From assembly GCA_026008535.1 (NCBI GenBank), contig BRKX01000007.1, positions 52,379,001 to 52,443,000 on the forward strand: a stretch of 64,000 bases of DNA, given 5' to 3'. Origin of the DNA: Perilla frutescens (Eukaryota > Streptophyta > Magnoliopsida > Lamiales > Lamiaceae). The position numbers and the translations under genes were made by a program. The notes under the pieces were generated by a model. That model searched no databases, was not told the origin of the DNA, and saw nothing but the letters and a program-made list of their open reading frames with translations. Position 1 is the first letter of the stretch, and each line of letters opens with the position of its first letter. Positions 54,853 to 64,000 of the stretch are shown in pieces.

Positions 54853-57144
54853 GGAATCAAAAGGTAAAAGGTATCTTGGAGACTCCTCAAGATCAGCCCA
54901 GAGATCAGACTGATCAGTCGAGAAAGTTAACTCAAAGATAGTCAGTCTTTTAAAGGCTTACTGCTCAGCCAAAGCCACCAGTTCAACATAGACCAGCCCA
55001 TCAGCTCAGATCCTCAGCTCAATCAAAATCAAAAGCTCATTCAAGGCAAAACTTTTAACAAAGTCCTCCATTCCACTCCAGGTCATCAACTCAATCGAGA
55101 CCTAAAGCTCACCCCAGGCCAGTCTATCAGAAAAGGCCATCAAATCAAAATAGACCCTCAGATCAACAGAGAGCTACAACTTCCTCCAAACAGGCCTACC
55201 ATCAAAGGCCAACCATGCATCAACTTGGGAGTTCCACTAATCCCAAGAAAAATATGCACATAAGACTGTATTATGCACGATAGCATAATCCAATCTCTCT
55301 GGAAGAATTCACTCCAAGTGACCTTACAACCCAGTATGATGAGTATTTAAACTCAAGGGATGAGCGAACAATCAATCCCAATCATAACTGGTTTGGAAAA
55401 CGGCCATTTCACAAAGGCCAAAAAGCTCAGAGTCACAAGCCCATAAAAAACTGGCCAAGACAAGGAGTAATAAGGTCACAAGATGAGAGGACATTAGTTA
55501 AAGTCTTTTATCCCATCACTCTTCGAAGGTATAGATCAATGGACCCAACTCTCAGTCGAAGAGTTATAAGGAGTCCAAAATTGATCAAGAGATCAAACTC
55601 TAAAGGATCTCTTAACCATGGAAAGCTAAAAGTGTGGCGCATGTGGATTCCCAAGTACTTGATTAATCTCTCAGGACCCGATATTATGTGGATACCTAAA
55701 AATTGATTTTTGTTTTGTAGGAAAAGAGCATCCTATCCAAGAAAATATCAAAGATACTTGGTATCTGGATAGCGGGTGCTCAAAACATATGACCGGAGAC
55801 AAGAATGATCTCGACGGTTATAAAGAGGTTAAGGGACCACTAGTCACCTTTAGAGACAACTCAAAGAGCCGAACCATTATAGAAGGGTTCTTAGTCAAAG
55901 GAAAAGTTATCGTCAATGGCGTGTCACATGTTGAAGGACTGAAGCACAAGCTGCTAAGCATCAGACAGCTTTGTGATAATGGGTACTCAGTTGACTTCAG
56001 TAACAACTCGTGTGACATTAAAGATAAGTCAACTGGAGCCATACTCCTGACTGGAGTAAGAAAGGGCAATATGTATGTTGTTGACTAGTCAACCGACTAT
56101 TCAGAAGCTTGCATTCTTTCCAAAGGATCAACTAAAGAAAGCTGGCTATGGCATCGACGACTGAATCATCTCAACTATAAAACAATTAACTACCTAGCCA
56201 AGAAGGAGCTAGTTGATAGGCTTCCCAAGGAGATCTATAAAAAAACTGGCGTCTGCGGACCATGCTAGAAAGGGAAGCAAGCAAAGCCGTCATTCAAGAA
56301 CAAAAGCCATCATCAAGGAACAACTGACATTCTTCAGTTGCTGCACATGGACTTGTTTGGACCAGTGAAGCCACCTACCCCCAGAGATGAGAAGTTTACT
56401 CTTGTAGTAGTAGATGACTACTCAAGATATACCTGGGTGAAGTTCCTGAGAAGTAAGGATGAGACTTTTGCAAAGCTATCAACATTGATCAAAAGATTGC
56501 AAACTGATAAAGGAAAATCAGTTCAAAGGATAAGATCCAACAATGGAACTGAATTTGTCAATTAACAAATGATCAATTTTCTGAGTGAACTGGGAATCAC
56601 TCATGAGCACTCAACCGCAAGGACTCCTCAATAGAATGGCATAGCTGAAAGAAGAAATCACACGCTCAAGGAGGCAGCTCGAGCAATGATAGCTGATGCC
56701 AATATAGCTGAAAGTTACTGGGCCGAGGCAGTCAACACAACCTGCCATACTCAAAACAGAAGTGCCACAGTCATCACCCATGACAAAACACCCTACAAGT
56801 TGTTCAAAGGTCATAAGCCTTCTATCTCTTACTTTAAGGTATTTGGCTACAAATGCTACATCCACAACAATGGCAAGATCCAACTGAAAGCTTTCAGTGC
56901 CAAGGCTGATAAGGAGATCTTTCTCAGCTATAATGCCCCTCACTCACAAACCTACAGAGTGTTCAACAAATGAACACTAGTTGTGGAAGTAACATGTCAT
57001 GTGGTATTTGATGAGCTTGCTGATGAGTACAGGAACAAGGAGAAGAACTGTACATCAGTACAAGCACTGCCTAGTGAAAACTTGCTGGACTATGTTGAAC
57101 ACATTGTTCCAGAGCAGTTTGAAGCTTCACTAGAATATGCCATT
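54853..57144 (+). pseudogene. Copia-2 linker, protease and integrase, closed by stop codons
   Basis: Same frame as gag. A Gln/Arg/Ser/Pro-rich linker (54,950-55,240; repeated units such as HRPAHQLRSSAQSK) is followed by the protease with catalytic DSG at 55,768-55,776 (YLDSGCSKHMTGD), GAG-pre-integrase (SHVEGLKHKLLS, WLWHRRLNHLN) and integrase (LLHMDLFGPVKPP, VVVDDYSRYTWVKFL, NNGTEFVN, ERRNHTLKEAARAM). Stops at 56,086, 56,266, 56,563, 56,632 and 56,971 each fit one C-to-T or G-to-A change. Ends at the LTR-B insertion, in the variable region before the reverse transcriptase. Confidence 0.86.
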
Positions 57145-58579
57145 TGTTGGGTTTTTTCGAATTAAACCACCGCAGGATCATTTGGTTGTTCATTAATCCG
57201 TGTTCATGTAAATCATAATTTTATGTAACATGCATGTTTATCACAGTCTATACAAAAAGCATGCAAAGCAGATTCGAATCTAATAAAGCGGAAGACATAG
57301 AAACGAATCTACTTACAAATCGATAGACGGTCTGTGGACAAGATTAAAGATCTAATCTTGCTGTTGAATGAACTGTAGTTGGCGCCACCTAGCTCAAATT
57401 TCGACCACCACAAATTCTACTCCAAGATCTTCTGTTGTATTCCCGGACTGTATCTAGATTCAGAGTGGGCTGAAATCTACTAGATAGAGTTGTGAAATCT
57501 GTGGATAACTTTGAAAGACAAAGAGGGGCTGAATAATAATGTGTGATTTTCGAACACCCTCACCTATATTTATATAGGTGGTCATCGAAAATCAGTCTCC
57601 CAACCCTATTGGGTTTGGGCCTCTATCTCAAGTTCAATATCCAGTCCACTATCAGTCAATTGGGCTACAACAGGGATCTAGAAGAATATTAAATTGGCCC
57701 ACTAATTTATTTAATATCCAATATCCAATAAACCTAGGATATAATTAAATAAATTAAGTTTTACTTTTATTCCACTAAAGAAGTAAAACTGACCTACCAA
57801 TTTAATACATATTTATGAATATGATTTCTCCTTTAGTCCAGCCATTCCCCATGTTTAAGATATAATGTTCATTAATTAATTATGTAAGCCTCTGACAGCT
57901 ATAATTAATCAATATCTAAAACCTTGAGTAGTACCACACAAGCTTTATTCATGTACGGAATAAATTCCACCTGCAGGGTTTCAACATAAACTTGTGCTTC
58001 CTCAAGAGAACATCATCAACCTGGCGCACCAGGACACAGTGCTCATACATACTGCTCGAGACATCATATATACATTGTTATTATCCAAGATATTGAATTC
58101 AATCTACGAAAAGATCTCACCCATTGATAAATCAAAGTAATAAACAACACACACATATGCTCGCTAATATCACATGAGTTCCGAACCCGAACTCTGTGGA
58201 TCTTTATTCTCTCAGTAACTGGGTCAGAGACAGAGAATAGTATCCTATCGTGATCCTCCTCAATACACTAACTAGTGTACTAGAATAATCAGTTAGTCAA
58301 GATAAACTAACTTATCAGATTATTCTACGGTGTACCGATGGTGTGTTCAGGACCATCTAAGCCGTGAGCTCTTTAATACATTACAAGGTTCTAATGATAT
58401 GATCTTACCATGTGACTCCCCACACCATATCATCTACAATGTATGTATATGGAACATTGCATAAAACAATTATAGAACATAATCTAAATGCAAACAGTGA
58501 CTGCAATAACTTTCATTTCATATCATCATATCATCAGAAAAGTATACAAAGACAAGTCTTCCAGTATACAAAACTAACA
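57145..58579 (-). mobile_element. Solo copia LTR (LTR-B, 1,435 bp)
   Basis: Plus strand TGTTGGGTTTTTTCGAATT...GTATACAAAACTAACA, with the target duplication CCATT at 57,140-57,144 and 58,580-58,584. About 93% like LTR-A by eye and in the same orientation (TATA on the minus strand at 57,563-57,580). The insertion plus duplication adds 1,440 bp, a multiple of three, so the copia-2 frame downstream keeps the same phase. Confidence 0.94.
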
Positions 58580-60441
58580 CCATTGAAACTGATTCCAGAC
58601 CAATTGAAGACAACTTGGTCAATGAGGACACAAATTGTGCTGAGACCTCAAACCTCATAATTGAGACAGGGGGAATAATCAATGAAGTTGATGATCAAAC
58701 CGGAGCCAAGGCAGCAGCTGATGGAGTAGCTAAATGACCAGTTGAAGGAGCAACTAAAGAACCAGCTGAAGGCACAACATAAGCCACCATACCAAAATGG
58801 CTCCGAAGTCATCCGATCAACAAAATTGTTAGAAACCCAAGAAGCAAAGTTCAAACCAGAGGATTAACCAAACATGCTCTCTTCACGTGCTTTATCTCGC
58901 AAATGGAACCAACCAACATCAAGGAAGCACTTGAAGATTTAGACTGGATTATTGCGATGCAAGAGGAGCTGAACTAGTTCACAAGAAACGACGTATGGTT
59001 TCTTGTCGATAGGCCAAAAACCCAAAAATTCATCGGGACTAAATGGGTCTTTCGCAACAAACTGGATAAACAAGGCGTGATCACAAGGAACAAGGCCAGA
59101 CTGGTAGCCAAGGGATACTCTCAAAGTAAAGAAATCGACTTTGATGAGACATTCACACCAGTTGTAAGATTGGAGGCCATCAGATTGTTCCTCACCTATG
59201 CAGCTCATAACAATTTCACAGTCTATCAAATGGACGTGGAAAGTGCATTTTCGCAAGGGATGCTCAAGGATGATGTTTATGTCGAGCAACCTCTAGGCTT
59301 TGAAATTGGAAATCAAGTCTACAAGCTGAGAAATGCTCTATACGGCCTGAAGCAGACGCCAAGAGCTTGGTATGAAACCCTTACAACATTCTTGCTAAAG
59401 AATGGGTTTCAAAAAGGAGTCATCAATCATACTATATTCAGAATAAAACAATCATCTGAGATCTTGATGGTCCAAATCTATGTGGATGACATAATTTTTA
59501 GATCAAAGAGTAAAGATCTCTGCACTCGATTCGCTCAACTGATGCAAAGTGAATTCGAGATAAGCATGATGGGAGAAATGACCTTCTTCCTAGGACTCCA
59601 AGTGAAGCAGTTGGAAGACGGAATCTTCATCAGTTAAGCTAAGTATACCAAAGAGCTTGTCAAGAAGTTTGGAACTGATAAGGGAAAAACTCTCAAGATT
59701 CTAATGAACACATCAGTGCAGCTGACCCTCGATGAAGAAGGAGAATCAGTCAGCCAGATGCACTATAGAGGAATCATTGGATCTCTTCTCTACCTAACTG
59801 CCAGCTGACTAGACATCTCTTATTCAGTCAGACTGTGTACAAGGTTCTAAGCCAATCCGAAGAAAAACTATCTTGAAGCAGCAAAGAGGATAATGAAGTA
59901 CCTTAAAGTAACCATAAATCTTGGATTATGGTATCTCAGAGATGATAGCTTGAGTCTAACTGGATATTCAGACTTAGACTTCGGAGGATGCAAGATCAAC
60001 AGAAAAAGTACCAGTGGAACATGTCAGTTTCTAGGAAACAAACTGATATCCTGGTTTAGTAAGAAGTTGCACTCAATTGCCACATCAACAACTGAGGCCG
60101 AGTATGTAGCTGTTGGAAGTTGTTGTGCCTAGATCCTTTGGATGAAGCAACAACTGAAGGATTATAAGGTGGAGACTGAAGAAGTGCCAATCTACTGTGA
60201 TGACAATAGTGCTATTGCAATATCTCAAAATCCAGTATTGCATTTAAGGACGAAGCACATTGATATCAGGCATCACTTCATCAGAGATCATATAAAAAAG
60301 AAAGACATCTGCGTCAAATATATCAACACTGAGAAGCAGATAGCCGACATATTCACCAAGCCATTGCCAGAAGCTAAATTTGTAGAGTTATGCATCCAAC
60401 TGGGATTGCTTAAACTAGCTTCAAAAGAGGATGATGATTAG
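58580..60441 (+). pseudogene. Copia-2 reverse transcriptase and RNase H, closed by stop codons
   Basis: Same frame continued after LTR-B. RT: KWVFRNKLDKQGVITRNKAR, LVAKGYSQSKEIDFDETF, VYQMDVESAFSQG, ALYGLKQTPRAWYETL, catalytic YVDD at 59,479-59,490, and FFLGLQVKQ. RNase H: STTEAEYVAVGSCCA, EVPIYCDDNSAIAIS and TKHIDIRHHFIRDH, ending LLKLASKEDDD. Stops at 58,975, 59,635, 59,806, 59,848 and 60,130 fit CAG or CAA to TAG or TAA and CGA to TGA. No frameshift was noticed. A one-codon variant SAFSQG stands where SAFLNG is usual. Confidence 0.9.
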
Positions 60442-61004
60442 CCAAGTGAAGGAGTTAAGAGGAACACTCCAACTGAAGAAAAGAACTGAACCAAAATGGC
60501 ATCAGTTTACTAAGCTATGGAGCTTAAACTGATGAGCCCAAATCAATTCTAAAGAAATGGCGAAGGCTAATTGGAGGCTAAAGAATGAAAATGAGTAAAC
60601 TGATCGCAGAAGGCATCAGTTCGCAACTAGTCATGATCAACTGATGAGAGCAGTTGAATCCAAAACTGACTAAAGAAGGCAAATCTTCAGCAGAAGGAAG
60701 CAGCTGAAAAGCTTAGGTAGAGTAAAGCTGAGAGAACAGCTCAAGCTGACGAGAAACAAGGAGTCAAAGTTGAAGAAACTCCAGCTGGAACTGATCAATC
60801 CAAGTCGAGGAGATCATCAGTCGAAAGGCCAACTGCTGACGTCAGCAACTCAATGCCACGCGGAGACTGAAGGAGAGCTACAATCAGATAAGTTCAAAGT
60901 TGAATTTGTTACTGAACGATAAAATGAGGTGTCATCAAAATATTACCGTTGGACCCACTCTCTCTCACTTTAGTTAACCCAACGGATAAATTTGAAACTA
61001 AATC
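60442..61004 (+). other. Copia-2 3' untranslated region, cut by a chromovirus LTR
   Basis: Purine-rich non-coding sequence after the RNase H, full of AACTGA/CAGCTGA words. No polypurine tract or 3' LTR of copia-2 is reached before the chromovirus LTR starts at 61,005. I see no env-like frame. Confidence 0.55.
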
Positions 61005-61415
61005 TGTAACGCCCCAAAAATTATACTCATAATTTAAAGAAAATGTTACTAAACTTTATTAATTATTCACATAAAATCGGGATCCCAATAATGTCATCGA
61101 AATAAATAAAAGAGCAGAGTTTTGATGATAAAAGCATAAACATAAATAAACAAAAGGCAATAATGTCTCAAAATTTATTCTCGAATTTATTATTTTAAAG
61201 ACTAAGCGACCACTGCCACCGCATCTTGCCCATCACGCATCGCCCAAGCCATTTCCTGAAAGGAGGTAAAAGATTGGGGTGAGTTCTTTTAAACTCAGTG
61301 GGGAAATGACCGTTATCCAAACTATAAATTTAAAAGTAAATATGTGAAGCGATAAAATTCTTTGGTTCGTAAACCAAAATCTGTGATCTGCATATCTGAT
61401 TCAGCCCTTAGGCTC

Positions 61416-61487
61416 GGTACTTTATAGTCCCAAGGACTCCGTACTTTATAGTCTCGAAGACTCAGTACTTTATAGTCCGAAGGACTC
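61416..61487. repeat. Three 24-bp tandem repeats
   Basis: Units GGTACTTTATAGTCCCAAGG..., CGTACTTTATAGTCTCGAAG... and AGTACTTTATAGTCCGAAGG..., each ending GACTC. Each holds an inverted pair AGTCY...RGACT around 3 bp. A fainter fourth unit (CAGCCCTTAGGCTC) precedes them. Confidence 0.85.
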
Positions 61488-61887
61488 TATATTTCACATA
61501 ATACATCTATAAATATATAGAGAAGATAACATCATAATCTTCAACATAAACCCCACCTTAACCTTGACTTGATTTGGAAATTAATTGTTTATCTGCTGAC
61601 GTGCCTCGCCTATAAAATATTTATTGATTCAAAACGTGTATAACATCAATGTGTAAAATGCACACTTCACGAATTTTATTCTCTAAAACACATGCGCACA
61701 GATTTATATAAAACTTAATTAAACTTCAATTAAATTAATTATGCCTTAAGCCAAACCACAGTACACGCACAGACATATAACCAATATATACATACATATG
61801 TATAAATCAAAAGATCATTTTTTTCTTTTGAAAATAGAACCCATAATTAATGGCTAGGACCCCACCAATGCATTTGACCATTACAAC

Positions 61888-61913
61888 ATATATATATATA
61901 TATACATTTCGTA

Positions 61914-61968
<55 letters not shown>

Positions 61969-61972
61969 CATG
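61888..61972. repeat. (AT)n and (CA)n microsatellites
   Basis: A short (AT)n at about 61,888-61,904, then about 20 CA units at roughly 61,916-61,957, followed by (TA)n and ATGTGTGTG. Located in the chromovirus LTR. Confidence 0.9.
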
Positions 61973-62785
61973 TGTGTGACAAGTGTACATGTCAAGACAA
62001 GATCATAAGCTTTTATTTAAATTGCTGGGTCCCACGAGTATGGATTTTGATAAGAGTTTTCAAATGGTGTCCACAAAACAAACACATGCAGCAGAGACTT
62101 ATATATACATACATATAGGGTCACTGAATGTTAGACAGAATAGGTAAGCTTTAGTTTTATAGCTTTTAAACTCCATTTTTTTTCTCAGAACTCGCAACTA
62201 TGAAACGCAGGAAGACGAATGGAAGAATTCATGCAAGAATTTAGGCGCGGAATTCTCATACCTATCGGGAATGGAGGAATAGTAAATGGCTCAAAGAAGA
62301 TAGAGTTTTCTTTTTTCTACTATTTTCTGCTTTGGTGAGTGTAAGGAGGAATGTTGGGAGGACACCTATTTAATTTGGATTTTTCAACGCATCCATGGAC
62401 GGAAAATATATCAAGGATGATTTTCCCGAAATTATGAGGCTTTTGGCTGGGAATAACGAGTAATATTTTGGGAATAAATCTCCAGGTCTAAATCTTTCCA
62501 TTTGCTATGAAGAAGGGATGAACCAGTGCCCTAATTCCTCTGGGCTTAAGATTTGGGCTGGAGAAAGTATAAGGTTTGGGCTGAAACAAACTTTAACTGT
62601 GGGCTTTTCTAAAAAAAATGCAAATGAATTTTCTTAGAAAAAAAATAATAAAACACATTTATGCACATGACCATATACGCTACTTTTACTATAGGCGCGA
62701 CTTATAGGACATAAACAATTAATTTCATGCTCCAAATAATAATAAGAATATCGCAACACAATAAATAAATTTACGGGGCACTACA

Positions 62786-62799
62786 TCCTCCCCTACTAA
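62786..62799 (-). promoter_or_regulatory. Polypurine tract of the chromovirus
   Basis: The minus strand reads TTAGTAGGGGAGGA immediately before the LTR start TGTAGTG. It is the plus-strand primer in reverse transcription. Confidence 0.85.
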
Positions 62800-62819
62800 A
62801 AAAAATTTCGTCCTCGAAA

Positions 62820-64000
62820 TTACTTACCTGCGTCCAGGAAATTCAGATATCTAGACCTAATATCCTCTTCTTTTTCCCAGGTAGCCTCCTTTTCGTCGTG
62901 CCGACTCCACTAGATCTTCACTAGAGAGATTTCCTAACTTCTTAATACGTGTGCCTTTCTATCCAGAATACCTATCGGGCATTCCTCGTAGGACAGATCC
63001 TTGCTAAGTCCTAGCTCGCCATGATTCACGATGTTGGTCGGGTCGTGAAAATATCTTCTGAGGGAAGAAACGTGAAAAACATTGTGTATGGATGTCAAAT
63101 TTGGTGGTAATGCCAGTCTGTATGCAAGCTTCCCAACTCTTTCTAGAATTTCGAATGGCCCGACAAACCTTGGCCTCCATTTTCCTCTTTTCCGGATGCG
63201 AACAACACCTTTCATTGGAGACAGCTTCAGGAACACTTTGTCTCCAACTTCGAAGTGGAAATCTCTCATCTTGAGATCGGCATAGGACTTTTGTCGGTCT
63301 TGAGCTATTTTGATACGTTCTCGTATCTTGCTAATAGCCTCCACCGTCTTCTCAACTATCTCCGGGCCTAAAATTCTCTTTTCACCGACTTCATCCCAGT
63401 GCAAAGGTGATCTGCACTTCCTTCCGTACAAGGTTTCGTAAGGAGCCATCCCAATGGTTGCTTGATAGCTGTTGTTGTATGCGAACTCCACCAATGGTAG
63501 ATGCTTCTCCCAGTTGTCGCCAAAATCCATGACACATGCTCGAAGCATGTCCTCCAAGATTTGAATGGTTCTCTCCGATTGACCATCCGTTTGAGAATGA
63601 TAGGCAGTGCTAAAGCTCAGCCTAGTTCCCATGGCTTCTTGCAGGCTCTTCCAAAAGTTTGATGTAAATCTTATGTCTCGATCATACATGATGGTCACTG
63701 GTACTCCATGTAACCTCACGATCTCGTCAACATAAAGTTGAGCTAATCGGTTCATGCTGAATGTCATCTTAATTGGAAGGAAATGAGCCGATTTGGTAAG
63801 TCTATCCACGATTACCCAAATGGCATGATTTCCTTTGATCGATTTTGGTAGTCCCACCACAAAATCCATAGAGATGTTCTCCCACTTCCATTCTGGAATC
63901 TCAAGGGGTTGAAGCAGTCCGGTTGGTCTCTGGTGTTCAGCTTTCACTTGCTGACAGGTCATACATTTTTCCACATAGTCACCAATGGATCTCTTCATGT
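62820..64000 (-). pseudogene. Chromovirus integrase and chromodomain, partial
   Basis: Minus strand, running off the right edge. Integrase zinc-binding end (KCMTCQQVKAEHQRP), core with D in MDFVVGLPKS, D in MYDRDIRFTSNFW (YDRD where SDRD is usual) and E in QSERTIQILEDML, then the GPY/F-like region (WRPRFVGPFEILERVG), IHNVFHVSSLRRY and a C-terminal chromodomain. Two in-frame TAG codons (62,934-62,936 and 62,910-62,912) interrupt the chromodomain; after them the same frame continues WSRHDEKEATWE to the natural stop at 62,820-62,822. Chromodomains steer integration to marked chromatin. The rest of the visible frame (355 codons) is open. Del/Tekay-type by LTR and chromodomain; the upstream part is outside the window. 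Confidence 0.92.

Larger units (their letters stand above)
61005..62785 (-). mobile_element. 3' LTR of a chromovirus (1,781 bp)
   Basis: On the minus strand it starts TGTAGTGCCCCGTAAATTT directly after a polypurine tract and ends TTTTTGGGGCGTTACA. The inserted flank on the left is AAATC; the other duplication would lie outside the window. It contains three 24-bp tandem repeats (61,416-61,487), an (AT)n tract at about 61,888-61,904 and a (CA)n microsatellite. No gene. Confidence 0.85.

Overview
The window is plant nuclear DNA, almost certainly from a flowering plant. Two intron-containing plant genes sit in a small gene island at about 20.7-26.9 kb. Nearly everything else is nested, decayed mobile DNA: Athila-type and chromovirus-type Ty3/gypsy elements, Sirevirus-like Ty1/copia elements, solo LTRs, an hAT transposon, a CACTA end and several hairpin (MITE-like) elements. 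My impression of a Lamiales-like asterid rests on remembered retroelement families and is only a guess.

Left part (1-19.7 kb). An Athila element on the minus strand runs off the left edge: accessory Lys/Glu-rich ORF, pol, gag, a tRNA-Asp primer site, and a 5' LTR at about 6.87-8.46 kb. It sits in the leader of an older small copia element. Next comes a chromovirus-like LTR with a primer site (8.9-11.6 kb), invaded by a Harbinger-type MITE. That LTR reads straight into a 2.27-kb inverted repeat (11,792-14,061) whose arms each carry a gag-like fragment and about ten copies of a TCATGA-rich minisatellite. A plant-transposon-protein pseudogene with Sirevirus-like polypurine tracts and a probable LTR follows, then a partial chromovirus LTR ending at 19,686.

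Gene island (19.7-27.5 kb). An NPF (NRT1/PTR) transporter gene on the plus strand (six coding exons, 590 codons) faces a plastid type I signal peptidase/thylakoidal processing peptidase gene on the minus strand (six coding exons, 383 codons). The two are convergent and both read as intact. They are unrelated in function: membrane transport of small solutes versus maturation of plastid proteins.

Right part (27.5-64 kb). A degraded LTR, a CACTA terminus and a Mutator-like MITE precede a minus-strand Sirevirus-like copia (copia-1, 31.5-41.1 kb). Copia-1 is broken by an hAT element (8-bp target duplication GTCCTATG) and by a 3.29-kb solo chromovirus LTR (target duplication TTGAG). At 41.1-43.5 kb a solo LTR (target duplication ATTCT) sits inside an inverted relative of itself. 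A 5'- and 3'-broken Athila copy follows (43.5-48.2 kb), then a 488-bp hairpin, a copia 3' end, and copia-2 (50.1-61.0 kb, plus strand). Copia-2 is in one frame throughout, is closed by transition-type stop codons, and is split by another solo LTR (target duplication CCATT). The right edge is the 3' end of a chromovirus on the minus strand (LTR, polypurine tract, chromodomain, integrase).

The most notable structure is the long inverted repeat directly downstream of an LTR promoter. A read-through transcript would fold into long double-stranded RNA, so it is a candidate natural silencing locus. That role is inference; the structure itself is visible in the sequence.
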